Source: Albidovulum sediminis (GTDB lineage: Bacteria > Pseudomonadota > Alphaproteobacteria > Rhodobacterales > Rhodobacteraceae). Taken from it: a stretch of DNA of 64,000 nucleotides. Position 1 is the stretch's first letter. Each line of letters starts with the position of its first letter. Shown here in pieces: positions 41,194 to 50,550 of the stretch. The DNA is taken from NCBI RefSeq assembly GCF_025380365.1, contig NZ_JAOCQF010000001.1, forward strand, positions 1,414,245 through 1,478,244, written 5' to 3'. Made by a program: the position numbers and the translations under genes. A model generated the notes under the pieces. The model was given only the letters and a program-made list of their open reading frames with translations. It was not told the DNA's origin and searched no databases.

Positions 41194-41967
41194 TTAGCGG
41201 CGCAACTGGCCAAGGAAGAACGAGAGGGAAACGAGCAGGATCGAGATGACGAGCATGACGGTCGAGATGGCGTTGATCTCGGGCGTGATCCCGGCGCGGA
41301 TGGCCGAGAAGATGTAGACGGGCAACGTCGTGGTGCCCGGCCCGGACAGGAAGAACGAGGTCAGGAAATCGTCGAGGCTGGTCACGAAGGCCAGCGTGAA
41401 GCCCGCCATGACGCCCGGCCACAAAAGCGGCATCGTCACCCGGCGGAAGGTGCGGAAGCGGTCGGCGTAAAGGTCCTGCGCGGCCTCCTCGTAGCTGCCG
41501 CTCATGCCGTCGAGCCGCGCCCGGATCGGCAGGTAGGCGAAGGGGATGCAGAAGGCGGTATGGGCCGCGATCATGGCGCCAAGCCCGAGCGAGACGCCCA
41601 GCGACACGAAGAGCAGCAGCGTCGCCACCGCCACCACGATCTCGGGCAGGATCAGCGGCAGGCGCAGCAGCGTCTCGGTCGTGTCGCGCCCCGGAAAGGC
41701 GCGCCGCGTCGCCAGCGCCGCCAGAAGCGCGATCAGCGTCGCCGCGGTGGCAGAAGTCCCGGCAAGGACGATCGAATTCCACGTCGCAGCGCGGATCGAG
41801 GGATTGGCGAGGATGCGCAGGTACCAGTCGAACGAGGCATGGGTCCAGACCGTCGCGGTGCGGTTGGCGTTGAAGCTGTAGACGGTAAGGACGATCACCG
41901 GCACGTAGAGGAACACCAGCACGGCGATCGAGATCTCTCGCATGACGGGAAAGCGGCGCAGGTTCAT
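41194..41967 (-). CDS. Polyamine-type ABC transporter permease, PotC-like
   Basis: A 257-residue permease with EAA loop EEAAQDLYADRFRTFRRVTM. The start at 41967 overlaps the PotB-like stop by ATGA. An internal Met nine codons later is a weaker alternative. Confidence 0.89.
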   Translation of the reverse strand: MNLRRFPVMREISIAVLVFLYVPVIVLTVYSFNANRTATVWTHASFDWYLRILANPSIRAATWNSIVLAGTSATAATLIALLAALATRRAFPGRDTTETLLRLPLILPEIVVAVATLLLFVSLGVSLGLGAMIAAHTAFCIPFAYLPIRARLDGMSGSYEEAAQDLYADRFRTFRRVTMPLLWPGVMAGFTLAFVTSLDDFLTSFFLSGPGTTTLPVYIFSAIRAGITPEINAISTVMLVISILLVSLSFFLGQLRR

Positions 41968-42848
41968 CGCGGCGCCCTCCGGCTGCGCCAGAGCGCCATC
42001 GCGGTCATCACCGCCAGCATGATCGCCAGCAGCACGATCGACACCGCCGCCCCAAAGGGCCAGTTCCGGGCGGGCCCGAACTGGGCCTGAATGACGTTGC
42101 CCAGCATCGCCGTCTTGCCGCCGCCCAGAAGCGCGGGGGTGACGAACGCGCCGAGGCAGGGGATGAAGACCAGAAGCGACCCCGCGACGATGCCCGGAAG
42201 CGCCAGCGGCAGCACCACCCGCCTCAGCGCCCGCCTGCGCGTCGCGCCAAGGTCGAGCGCGGCCTCGATCAGGCGCCAGTCGAATTTCTCGAACACCGAG
42301 TAGAGCGGCAGGATCATGAAGGGCAGGAAGGAATAGGTCAGCCCGATCGCCACCGCCGCGTCGTTGTAAAGAAGCTGGACCGGGCCGAAGGGCCAGAGCC
42401 GGTTCAGCACCGCGGTCGTCCAGCCATCCTCGCGCAGGATGATGAGCCAGGCGTAGTTGCGCACCAGCAGGTTGGTCCAGAACGGGATGGTGACCAGAAG
42501 CAGCATCACCATCCGCCCCGTCCGCGTCAGCCCCGCCATCCACAGCGCGACCGGCAGGCCGAGCACCAGGCAGAGGAGCGTCGTCACCGCCGCCTGCAGG
42601 ACCGAGCGCAGGAAGATCACCAGATAGGTGGGGTTGAGGATCATCCGGCCGTCGAAATCCTCCTCCCAGACCAGGCGCAGGTAGTTGCCTGCCCCCGGCG
42701 ATGCCTGCCAGTCGACCCCGGCGCTTGCCGACTTTTCCAGCAGCGAGACCCAGCCCATCAGCCCGAGCGGCACGCCGATCAGGAGCACGATCACCCCAAG
42801 CGCGGGCAGGAGCAGGACAAGCTGCCGGACAGCGGCCGACTGCATCAT
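41964..42848 (-). CDS. Polyamine-type ABC transporter permease, PotB-like
   Basis: A 294-residue permease; EAA loop [20 protein letters not shown] at about residues 200-219 and six hydrophobic segments. The ATG at 42848 overlaps the ATPase stop (ATGATG), giving tight coupling with the ATPase gene upstream. Confidence 0.89.
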   Translation of the reverse strand: MMQSAAVRQLVLLLPALGVIVLLIGVPLGLMGWVSLLEKSASAGVDWQASPGAGNYLRLVWEEDFDGRMILNPTYLVIFLRSVLQAAVTTLLCLVLGLPVALWMAGLTRTGRMVMLLLVTIPFWTNLLVRNYAWLIILREDGWTTAVLNRLWPFGPVQLLYNDAAVAIGLTYSFLPFMILPLYSVFEKFDWRLIEAALDLGATRRRALRRVVLPLALPGIVAGSLLVFIPCLGAFVTPALLGGGKTAMLGNVIQAQFGPARNWPFGAAVSIVLLAIMLAVMTAMALWRSRRAPR

Positions 42849-43903
42849 GCCTGCATCACCTGCAGCGCCTCGGCCGGAAGGCAAAGGCCGACGCGGCCGC
42901 CGCGTTCGGGCATCGGCGCGGAAAGATCCGCCTCGCGGATCAGGAAACTGCCGCCGTCGGGCAGCTCCAGCTTGTGCAGCATGGCGGTGCCGAGAAAGGC
43001 GGAATGGACAAGCGTCGCATCGACCACGCCCGCGCCCGGCGCGACCATGCGCGCGCGCTCCGGGCGGATGGCGAGCGTGACGCGGCCCGGCGTGGCGCCG
43101 GGCACCGGGACCACCCCGCCGCCGGCCAGGCGGACGCCGCCGCCGGCCAGCGCCTCGGCCTCGATCAGGTTGATGTCGCCGATGAAGTCGGCCACGAAGC
43201 GGTGGGTCGGCGCCTCGTAGATGCTGCGCGGCGGCCCCATCTGCAGGATGCGCCCGCCCTGCATCACCGCGACCCGGTCCGACAGCGTCAGCGCCTCTTC
43301 CTGATCGTGGGTGACGAAAACGAAGGTGATCCCCGCTTCGGCCTGCAACTGCTTCAGTTCGATCTGCATTGCCTTGCGCAGCTTGAGGTCCAGCGCCGAC
43401 AGCGGCTCGTCCAGAAGCAGCACCTTCGGCCGAGGGGCCAGCGCGCGGGCCAGCGCCACGCGCTGCTGCTGGCCACCCGACAGTTCCGAGGGCCGGCGCC
43501 GCGCGAAGGCCTGCATCCGCACCATCTCCAGCGCCTCGCCGGCGCGGCGGCGGACCTCTTCGCGCGGCAACCCCTGTTCCTCAAGCGCGAAGCCCACGTT
43601 CTGCTCGACCGTCAGGTGCGGGAACAGGGCGTAGCTCTGGAAGACCGTGTTGACCGGGCGGTGGAAGGGCGGCGCCTTGGTCAGGTCGGCGCCCTCGATG
43701 CGGATTGTCCCGCCGTCAGCGGTTTCGAACCCCGCGATCAGCCGCAGGAGCGTGGTCTTGCCGCAACCCGACGGCCCCAGCAGCGTGAAGAACTCCCGCC
43801 GCCCGATCGCGACCGACACGTTGTCGAGCACCCGCACGGCAGATTGGCCCCGGCCGAAGGACTTGCTGACAGTCTCGATTGTCACGGCGTGTGCGTCGGT
43901 CAT
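42845..43903 (-). CDS. Polyamine-type ABC transporter ATPase, PotA-like
   Basis: A 352-residue ATPase: Walker [13 protein letters not shown], signature [15 protein letters not shown], Walker [16 protein letters not shown] domain at the C-terminus. Start at 43903 ([17 protein letters not shown]). It is the first gene of a 10.8-kb co-directional run that continues through permeases, binding protein, amidohydrolases, flavin reductase, MttB-like and TMADH-like genes. GntR-type repeats lie directly upstream. Confidence 0.9.
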   Translation of the reverse strand: MTDAHAVTIETVSKSFGRGQSAVRVLDNVSVAIGRREFFTLLGPSGCGKTTLLRLIAGFETADGGTIRIEGADLTKAPPFHRPVNTVFQSYALFPHLTVEQNVGFALEEQGLPREEVRRRAGEALEMVRMQAFARRRPSELSGGQQQRVALARALAPRPKVLLLDEPLSALDLKLRKAMQIELKQLQAEAGITFVFVTHDQEEALTLSDRVAVMQGGRILQMGPPRSIYEAPTHRFVADFIGDINLIEAEALAGGGVRLAGGGVVPVPGATPGRVTLAIRPERARMVAPGAGVVDATLVHSAFLGTAMLHKLELPDGGSFLIREADLSAPMPERGGRVGLCLPAEALQVMQA

Positions 43904-43938
43904 GCGGCCTCCGGGAGCGATCCCCCGAAGCCTTGGCC

Positions 43939-43995
43939 ATCGCATGCGATTCTGTCAAGATCGTATGCACTATTGCCGGGCTATTTGCATACGAT
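43939..43995. promoter_or_regulatory. GntR operator cluster upstream of potA-like gene
   Basis: Three related elements: a perfect palindrome ATCGCATGCGAT (43939-43950), and ATCGTATGCA (43960-43969) facing its exact complement TGCATACGAT (43986-43995). On the minus strand a consensus TTGACA (43953-43958) directly precedes the palindrome, the same arrangement as in the first GntR locus. The obvious regulator is the GntR protein encoded immediately upstream. Confidence 0.65.
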
Positions 43996-44030
43996 CCTTG
44001 AATCCAGACCGCCGCCCGCTGCCGTCCCCG

Positions 44031-44753
44031 TCACTCCTTCGGCATCTGCGCCGCGAAATCGGCCAGAACCGCGCGCACGTCGCAGTCGACCCGCGCGCCG
44101 AGTTGCGCCCGCGCCGCCACCTCCTCGACGTGATGTTCCATCAGGTCGCCGGCGCGGGCAAAGTCGCCTGCCAGCATCGCCTCGACGATCTCGCGATGTT
44201 CGCGGGCACCGCAATCGGCTGAATGGGGGCGGCCATACATCGCCATCACCAGCGAGCAGCGCGACACCACCTCGGTCAGGTAGCGTTCCAGAAGCGGGTT
44301 CCCGGTCAGGCCGGCCAGATACAGGTGGAACTCACCGGCAAGCCGGATCGCCTCGGCGTCGCTTTTCGCCGCCAGTCGGCCCTCCTCCTCGATCATCTCG
44401 TGCAGTGTGCGGGCCACTTCCGCGTCGATCCGCCCCGCGAGTTGCCGAACCATCGCGCGTTCCAGCGCCGCGCGGACCGCGAAGATGCCCCGCCCCTCCT
44501 CGAGCGTGGGGTTGGCGACGAAGGCGCCGCGATTGGGCAGAAGCTCGACCAGACCCTCGGCCGCGAGCCGGCCCAGCGCCTCGCGCGCGATGGTCCGGGA
44601 CGATCCGAAAGCCTCTCCGATCATGTCCTCGGGCAGGCGCGCGCCCGGCGTCAGGCGCTGTTCGAGGATGGCGAGGCGCAGCGCCCGGTGGACCTTCTCG
44701 GTGCGTGTCAGCGGGCGCTGTGCGGGTGTTGCCGACGTCGTCTTGGCTGCCAA
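44031..44753 (-). CDS. GntR-family transcriptional regulator, FCD domain
   Basis: A 240-residue regulator with a winged helix (about residues 15-75: ILEQRLTPGARLPEDMIGEA) and an FCD domain with His ligands in AGEFHLYLAGLTGN, AREHREIVEAM and MEHHVEEV. No ATG fits the N-terminus. TTG at 44753 has GAGGAGGAG about 3-5 bases upstream and is the preferred start. It lies upstream of and co-directional with the potABCF-like catabolic run and probably controls it through the repeats at 43939-43995. Confidence 0.84.
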   Translation of the reverse strand: MAAKTTSATPAQRPLTRTEKVHRALRLAILEQRLTPGARLPEDMIGEAFGSSRTIAREALGRLAAEGLVELLPNRGAFVANPTLEEGRGIFAVRAALERAMVRQLAGRIDAEVARTLHEMIEEEGRLAAKSDAEAIRLAGEFHLYLAGLTGNPLLERYLTEVVSRCSLVMAMYGRPHSADCGAREHREIVEAMLAGDFARAGDLMEHHVEEVAARAQLGARVDCDVRAVLADFAAQMPKE

Positions 44754-44918
44754 GGCTCCTCCTCGGGGCGCTGCCCGGTTGGCCGGCGAGCCGGGTGCCC
44801 GCCGTCGCCGCCCGACTATGCCGACGGGGGGGATCGGCCGCAAGCGGCGCCATGCCCCTGCCCTTGCGCCTGCCCCGGCCCCGCGCCTAACCCGCCCTTC
44901 CCTCCGGGCGGCGCGCGG

Positions 44919-45560
44919 TCAAAGCAAATGCTGCCGCCCCTGTGCCGCCTCGGCGTCGGAGATGTCGTGGGTGACCTGCAGCACCGGCAGCCCCTGGTCC
45001 CGCGCGGTGTCGAAGACCAGTTCCCGGATCTGGCCGCGCAAGGTGGCGTCCAGCTTGGAAAAGGCCTCGTCCAGCAGCAGCGCGCAGGGTTCCGACAACA
45101 GCATCCGCATCAGCGCTACCCGCGCCCGCTGCCCGCCTGACAGCGTCGCCGGATCGCGGTCGAAGAACCCGGCAAGCCCGATCGCCTCCAGCGCCTCTTC
45201 GATCCGGGCCCGCCGTTCGGCCCTGCCGCGCACGTGCGGGCGCAGGCCGAAGGCAAGATTGCCCCCGACCGAGAGGTGGGGGAACAGCAGTTCGTCCTGA
45301 AACAGGATGCCGACGCGCCGCGCCTCGGTGGGCATGTGCGTGATGTCGACCCCGTCAAGCCGCACCCGGCCCGACAGCGTGAAGGCCGGCGCCAGCGTTC
45401 CGGTGATCGCGGCCAGAAGCGTGGACTTGCCCGACCCCGACGGCCCCATCACCGTCAGCGTCTCGCCGGGTCGGATCAGCGTGTCGAGCGCGACCAGCCG
45501 CTGGCCGCCCAGCGCGATCGCCACCCCTTCAAGCCGCAGGCCGCGTTCCGCTTCAACCAT
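44919..45560 (-). CDS. ABC transporter ATPase, YnjD-like
   Basis: A 213-residue short ATPase with Walker A GPSGSGKSTLL, signature LSGGQRARVALM and Walker B ALLLDEAFSKLD. It has no TOBE domain, as in ThiQ/YnjD proteins. It overlaps the large permease gene by 8 bases. With the neighbouring genes it matches the E. coli ynjBCD transporter layout, of unknown substrate. Confidence 0.83.
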   Translation of the reverse strand: MVEAERGLRLEGVAIALGGQRLVALDTLIRPGETLTVMGPSGSGKSTLLAAITGTLAPAFTLSGRVRLDGVDITHMPTEARRVGILFQDELLFPHLSVGGNLAFGLRPHVRGRAERRARIEEALEAIGLAGFFDRDPATLSGGQRARVALMRMLLSEPCALLLDEAFSKLDATLRGQIRELVFDTARDQGLPVLQVTHDISDAEAAQGRQHLL

Positions 45561-47307
45561 CGCGCAGCCCCGTCCGGTTGCGCCACAGAAGCCGCGGCAG
45601 AAAGATCGCCAGCAGATAGGGCGCCAGCGCCGCCAGCGCCTGCATCAGCGCGTAGACCCCGATCACCCGCCTGTCCCCGCCGGAGGCAAGCGCCACGGCC
45701 TCGGTCGTCAGGGTCCGGACCCGGCCGGCGCCCACCAGCAGCGTCGGCAGGTACTGCCCGACGGAAACCGCGAAACCGACCGCCGCCGCGGTCAGAAGCG
45801 GCCTCAGCAGCATCGGCAGCCGCACGGTCCAGAGCACCCGGTCCGGCCCGGCACCCAGCGCGCGGGCGACGGTATCCTGCCGCACGTCCCAGGCCCGCCA
45901 CGGCTCCGACAGCGACAGGAAGACATAGGGCAGCACGAAGACCACATGCGCAAGCACCACCGGAACCCGCCCCCCGTCGAGCCCCGACAGGAGCGCGAAG
46001 GTCTGGAACCCGGCCAGAAAGGCGACCTGCGGCACGATGAGCGGCAGGTAGAGAAGCCAGAGCGAGCGGCTTCCCGGGCGCAGCCCGTGCCGGTGCTCCG
46101 CCTCGAGGCAGGAGATGGTCAGGAGGAGTGCGATCGCGGTGGACAGGCCCCCGATCAGCAGCGTTTCGGCGACCGGCGCGGCCAGGCGCGGCCCGTGGCG
46201 GTCCCAGTTGCGCAGGGAAAGGTCCTGCGGCAGCAGGTCGGGAAACTGCCAGAGCCCGGCGAAGGACCACACCAGAAGGCCGGCCAGCCCGGCGAAGACG
46301 GCCAGCGCCGACACCCCCGCCAGCGCGAGCGCGGCCAGCCGCAGCCCGGCCTCGGCCACGCGGTTTCCACGGCCGCCGCGCAGCGTCCAGCGGCAGCCGG
46401 CAAAGGCCGCGGCGACCTCGAGCGTGCGCCAGAGGCCAAGGCCCGCGGCGACAAGGCCAAGCTGCAGGAGCGCCCCGGCCGCGGCGCGGAAGCGCAAGGC
46501 AAGGTCGGGGTCGTTCATCCACTTCACCACCTGCACCGACAACGGCGGCGGCGTGTTCGGGCCAAGGATGATCGCCACGTCCACCACCGACATCGAATAG
46601 GCCAGCACCGCGTAGACCGGCAGGCGGATCTGGCGGTAGACGGCGGGAAAGACCGTCTTGAACCAGCCGTTGACACGGGCGTAGCCCAGGGCGCGGGCGG
46701 TGGTCAGGCTTTGCGCCGGGCGCGCCTGCGTCATCGCCGCCAGCGTCATCAGCATCAGGAACGGCACCTCCTTCGACACCAGCCCGAGGATCAGCGAAAG
46801 GCCGGCGGGATCCTGCACGATCAGGAGATCGGGCGGCTGTTCCCAGCCCGTCGCCCAGGGCGACAGCGCCCGCGCGATCCAGCCCGAGGGCGCGATCAGG
46901 AAAGCCAGGCCGAAGGCCGCGGCCGCGTGCGGGACCGAGAGGAGCGGCGACAGCGCCCGCTCGACCGCGGCGAAGGTCCGCGTGCCGGACCATCCCGCGA
47001 CGATCAGCACCACGATCGCCAGCGACAGCGCGGTCGCGCCCAGGCCGACGACGGCGCTGAGCGTGGCTGCGCGGGCAAGGCCGGGCCAGGCCAGCAGGTC
47101 CGCGAAGACCGCGGTGCCGACCCCTGTCCCGCCCAGCGCCGGCATGTAGCCCAGGGCCGGGGCAAGGGTGCCCAGAAGCCCGGCCAGGACCGGCCCCAGC
47201 ATCGCCGCCATCGTCAGCGCCGGCGCCCAGGGCAGCAGACGGATGCGCCAGGGGGCCAGCGGACCGGTCCGCTGCAGGCTGGCCTCGCGCATCCCGCCCA
47301 AGCCCAT
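45553..47307 (-). CDS. ABC transporter double permease, YnjC/ThiP-like
   Basis: A 584-residue permease with two tandem permease domains (about 12 membrane segments), as in ThiP, FbpB and YnjC. Two EAA-like loops are seen: TTARALGYARVNGWFKTVF in the first half and ARALGAGPDRVLWTVRLPML in the second. Start at 47307 (MGLGGMREASL), with ATG 47292 as an alternative. It lies 7 bases after the binding-protein gene. Confidence 0.84.
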   Translation of the reverse strand: MGLGGMREASLQRTGPLAPWRIRLLPWAPALTMAAMLGPVLAGLLGTLAPALGYMPALGGTGVGTAVFADLLAWPGLARAATLSAVVGLGATALSLAIVVLIVAGWSGTRTFAAVERALSPLLSVPHAAAAFGLAFLIAPSGWIARALSPWATGWEQPPDLLIVQDPAGLSLILGLVSKEVPFLMLMTLAAMTQARPAQSLTTARALGYARVNGWFKTVFPAVYRQIRLPVYAVLAYSMSVVDVAIILGPNTPPPLSVQVVKWMNDPDLALRFRAAAGALLQLGLVAAGLGLWRTLEVAAAFAGCRWTLRGGRGNRVAEAGLRLAALALAGVSALAVFAGLAGLLVWSFAGLWQFPDLLPQDLSLRNWDRHGPRLAAPVAETLLIGGLSTAIALLLTISCLEAEHRHGLRPGSRSLWLLYLPLIVPQVAFLAGFQTFALLSGLDGGRVPVVLAHVVFVLPYVFLSLSEPWRAWDVRQDTVARALGAGPDRVLWTVRLPMLLRPLLTAAAVGFAVSVGQYLPTLLVGAGRVRTLTTEAVALASGGDRRVIGVYALMQALAALAPYLLAIFLPRLLWRNRTGLRDG

Positions 47308-47314
47308 TACCGGT

Positions 47315-48529
47315 TTACTCTGACACGCCGAAACGGGCGATCCAGTCCTGCTCAAGCCGGACCATCCAGCTCGGATGCGGCTCCGGAAGGCTGGCGCCAA
47401 GTTCGGCCGGCGAGAGCGTCGCCACGCCGAGTTCGATCCCGTCGAACAGCGCGCGGTCCTCCGCCGACAGCCGGGCCATCGACAGGATCGTGCCGCTGCC
47501 CCAGACCGCGGGGTCCTGTTTGCGCGCCTGCGCCTCGGGCGACATCAGGAAATCGGCCACCACCATCGCGCCCGCCGCGGCGTTGGCGTTGTAGGGGATG
47601 GCGACGAAGCTCGCGTTGCCGATGGTGCCGCCATCCAGCACATAGGTGCGCACGCTGTCCTGAAGCTCACCGTTGGCGATGGCGTTCGACGCCTCGTTGG
47701 GGTCGAAGCTGAGCGCGATGTCGATCTCGCCGTCCGCCATCAGCTGGAGCAGCCTGGGGCCGTTCTGCGGATAGGCCTGGCCGCCGCGCCACAGGTTCGG
47801 CGTCAGCGCGTCGAGGAAGGTCCAGAGCGGCGCGGTCGCGGCGGCGTAGGCGGCCTCGTCGACCGGCCTGCCAAGGACCGCCGGGTCCGGTGCCAGTTCG
47901 AGAAGCGCCTGCTTGAGGAAGGTCGAGCCGACGAAATCGGGCGGCTGCGGGAAGGCGAAGCGGCCGGGGTTGGCACTGGCCCATTCCAGCAGCGCCGGCA
48001 TCGAGCGCGGCGGCTCGGCCACCCGCGCGGTGTCGTGGTAGAACACGATCTGCGCCATGCCCCAGGGCGCCTCAAGCCCGTCGGTTGGAATGGTGAAATC
48101 CGCCGTCACCGCCGCATTCTCGGCCGGGTCGACGAATTGCCAGTTCGGCACCTGCTCCGCCCAAGGGCCGAAAAGCAGTCCTTGCTCCTTCATCGCGGCG
48201 AAGTTCTCGCCGTTGATCCAGATGAGGTCGACGGCCCCGCCCGCGTCCTTGCCGGCCGCGCGTTCCGCGACGACGCGGCTGACCGCCTCGGCGGTGTCCG
48301 ACAGCTTCACATGCTCGACGGTCACGCCGTAACGGTCCTGCACCTCCTGCCCGACCCAGGCGATGTAGTCGTTGACCGTGTTCGACCCGCCCCAGGCGTT
48401 CCAGTAAACCGTCTGCCCCCGCGCCTCGTCCAGCACGGCCGACCAGTCGGCCGGATCGGCCGCCTGCGCGGCGGCGGATACGGCCAACGTCGCAAGGACG
48501 GCCACGCCGCCCGCCAAAGTCCTGATCAT
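47315..48529 (-). CDS. ABC transporter substrate-binding protein, YnjB-like
   Basis: A 404-residue periplasmic protein of the YnjB group (COG4134): signal peptide MIRTLAGGVAVLATLAVSAA, mature start WSAVLDEARGQTVYWNAWGG, and DLIWINGENFAAMKEQGLL, all typical. AAGGAG lies 9 bases before the ATG. Its ligand is not known; thiamine-like compounds are sometimes proposed because the permease resembles ThiP. Confidence 0.85.
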   Translation of the reverse strand: MIRTLAGGVAVLATLAVSAAAQAADPADWSAVLDEARGQTVYWNAWGGSNTVNDYIAWVGQEVQDRYGVTVEHVKLSDTAEAVSRVVAERAAGKDAGGAVDLIWINGENFAAMKEQGLLFGPWAEQVPNWQFVDPAENAAVTADFTIPTDGLEAPWGMAQIVFYHDTARVAEPPRSMPALLEWASANPGRFAFPQPPDFVGSTFLKQALLELAPDPAVLGRPVDEAAYAAATAPLWTFLDALTPNLWRGGQAYPQNGPRLLQLMADGEIDIALSFDPNEASNAIANGELQDSVRTYVLDGGTIGNASFVAIPYNANAAAGAMVVADFLMSPEAQARKQDPAVWGSGTILSMARLSAEDRALFDGIELGVATLSPAELGASLPEPHPSWMVRLEQDWIARFGVSE

Positions 48530-48545
48530 ATGACGTTTCTCCTTG

Positions 48546-49640
48546 TCATCTCGTAAATCGCGAAGGCCCGTTCGGGGACACCGCAAGCATGGCATCGAGC
48601 GCGCGAAACTCGTCCGCGACCATCCGTGCCGTTTCGGGCGCAAGGTAGTGGTCGACGCGGTCGCGCACATGCGCCACCAGATCCGCACCACTTGCCTCGG
48701 CCGACCAGTCTTCCCCGTCGCCGCCGCCGCGGGCGGCCCGCGCGGACAGGACGCGCCATTTCGCGCACCACGTCATCGACCAGAGCCACATCGCGCGGCG
48801 CATCGGCACCAGCCAGCGCCCGGCGTCCTCTGCCCAGTCCGCATCGCCGATCCGGGCGATCCAGCGATCATGCGCGCGTGCCACCTCCTCGACACTAAGG
48901 ACGGCATGGCTGGCCACGTCCCAGGTGGTGGAGGTGTAGAGCGTGGCATGGGCCAGGTCGAGCTGCGGCGCGCCGTAGCGGCACTTTTCCAGATCGACCA
49001 GAACGGCGCGGCCGCCCTTGTCGATCAGGAAGTTGCCGGGATGGGCGTCGAACGAGATCAGCCGCGTTGCCGGCCGTGCGGAGGCCGCGACCAGCACCGC
49101 AAGATCGGTGATGCCGTCGCGGATCAGTCCTGCGGTCCCGGGCGCGATGCCCGAGGGGCCGAGATATTCCGCCTGCGCCCCGATCTCCTCCAGCAGGTCC
49201 GCCAGGGGGTCGGCCGGCGACAGGAGCGGCACCCGCCCGGCGCGAGGGGGCACGGGCAGCGCGTGGATCGAGGCCAGCGCATCCACGATCGCGTCAAGAT
49301 CGCCCGGCAGCCGTGCCGGCCGGCCTTCGATCTCCTCGACGACTAGCCCGCCGCGCGGCAGGCCGGCCGCTGGCGCCAGCACCTTCGCAAGACTGGGCGC
49401 ATGGCCCCCCTGCGCGGCGCGCGTGAAGCAGGCGGCCTGATAGGCCAGGTTTCCCGCCGCGCCAAGGCGCATCTGGCTTTGCTTCGGCAGCCGCGCAATC
49501 AACCCGGTCCCGGCCAGCCGGTAATGCGCATGGGCTAGGCCGGTGTCGGCCATCGGCTCGGCCACCGCGCTGATCCCAACGGCCTGCAACGATGCCTGAA
49601 GGCCGACCTCCAGCGAACGGATGGGCGCGGATGCCGTCAT
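48546..49640 (-). CDS. APH-family phosphotransferase (small-molecule kinase)
   Basis: A 364-residue aminoglycoside phosphotransferase/choline kinase-fold protein. The catalytic loop is SFDAHPGNFLIDKGG and the metal-binding segment is VLVDLEKCRYGAPQLDLAHA. It is first in the transcript, 16 bases upstream of the YnjB-like gene. It may phosphorylate the imported compound on entry, as thiamine or choline kinases do. There is no sign that it is an antibiotic-resistance enzyme. Confidence 0.78.
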   Translation of the reverse strand: MTASAPIRSLEVGLQASLQAVGISAVAEPMADTGLAHAHYRLAGTGLIARLPKQSQMRLGAAGNLAYQAACFTRAAQGGHAPSLAKVLAPAAGLPRGGLVVEEIEGRPARLPGDLDAIVDALASIHALPVPPRAGRVPLLSPADPLADLLEEIGAQAEYLGPSGIAPGTAGLIRDGITDLAVLVAASARPATRLISFDAHPGNFLIDKGGRAVLVDLEKCRYGAPQLDLAHATLYTSTTWDVASHAVLSVEEVARAHDRWIARIGDADWAEDAGRWLVPMRRAMWLWSMTWCAKWRVLSARAARGGGDGEDWSAEASGADLVAHVRDRVDHYLAPETARMVADEFRALDAMLAVSPNGPSRFTR

Positions 49641-49941
49641 GCCGCGGCCAGCCGTCCGGCATCACGGCGACGCGCCGCCGTGCGCGCGCGAACCAACGTC
49701 AGGCCGCACGAATGCAGGGCCGCGCCTGCCTCGCGGCAGTGCCTGCGCCCGCGACGGCAAGCCCAACTCGGCACGTAGTATTTGCTCTCCATTCACCCGC
49801 CCAGGTCAGCCCCGATGATCCGGGCGAGACCCTAGCTTAACTTCCACGGCCACTTCACCTAACTTTATCGTCAGAATCCGAAACACATGCGATCGCGACA
49901 CCGCCTGCGCGGCCGCGGGCCGGGGCGGAAGGAAGGTATGC
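49641..49941. other. Divergent intergenic region, no gene seen
   Basis: 301 bases between the divergent kinase and glycosyltransferase genes. Short open frames here have arginine/alanine-rich GC-noise composition and no ribosome binding sites. The right-hand part (about 49835-49880) is AT-richer and probably holds the promoter for the rightward gene, which has GGAAGGAAGG just before its start. Confidence 0.5.
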
Positions 49942-50550
49942 ATGCAGGGCGCCATCGTTCACATCTTCGCCAAGGCCCCCCTGCCCGGCACCGTGAAGAC
50001 ACGGCTGGCCCGCACCATCGGCGACGTCGCCGCCTGCGATCTCTACCGCGACATGCTTGCGCAGACGGTGCGCCGGCTGGGGTCGGGGACGGGCTGGCAC
50101 ACGGTCCTGGCGGTGACCCCCGACGATGCGGCGGACCGGCCCGACCTTTGGCCGGTCGCGGCCGAGCGGCACCCGCAGGGCGCCGGCGACCTCGGTGCGC
50201 GGATGCTGCGCGTCCTGGCTACGGCCAGCGAGGGGCGCCCCGTCGTCATCGTCGGCAGCGACATTCCCGATCTGGATGCACCGCATGTCGCCGGAGCCTT
50301 CGCGGCGCTTGGCCGGGCTGACATCGTCATCGGCGCGGCGCTGGACGGGGGCTTCTGGCTGATCGGCGCCTCCGCCCCGCCGCCGGCCGGGCTTTTCGAC
50401 GCCGTCCGCTGGTCCACGGCCTTCGCGCTGGCCGACACGCTTGCCAATGCGGCGGGGCTGCGCGTCGCCCTTCTGGACGACCGGCTCGAAGACCTGGACG
50501 ATGCCGAGGGACTGCGCCGCCTTGCCGGGCGCATCGCCGCTCAGCCGTAA
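49942..50550 (+). CDS. TIGR04282-type glycosyltransferase (DUF2064/CofC-like fold)
   Basis: A 202-residue GT-A-fold protein: VHIFAKAPLPGTVKTRLARTIG at the N-terminus (nucleotide binding), VVIVGSDIPDLDA and GAALDGGFWLIGAS. This family is annotated as arsenosugar-biosynthesis-associated glycosyltransferase and is usually beside a TIGR04283 partner, as it is here. The two genes converge and overlap by 10 bases at their 3' ends. No arsenic genes are in the window, so the arsenosugar label is tentative. Confidence 0.82.
   Translation: MQGAIVHIFAKAPLPGTVKTRLARTIGDVAACDLYRDMLAQTVRRLGSGTGWHTVLAVTPDDAADRPDLWPVAAERHPQGAGDLGARMLRVLATASEGRPVVIVGSDIPDLDAPHVAGAFAALGRADIVIGAALDGGFWLIGASAPPPAGLFDAVRWSTAFALADTLANAAGLRVALLDDRLEDLDDAEGLRRLAGRIAAQP

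Noticed and set aside
38303-41197. Very long plus-strand open frame opposite the amidohydrolase and binding-protein genes
   Set aside because: Same reasoning: the minus-strand genes have full motif sets and ordered starts. Long antisense frames are common at this GC content.
49592-49840. Short plus-strand open frames upstream of the TIGR04282 gene
   Set aside because: They overlap the start of the kinase gene, have Arg/Ala-rich noise composition and lack ribosome binding sites.
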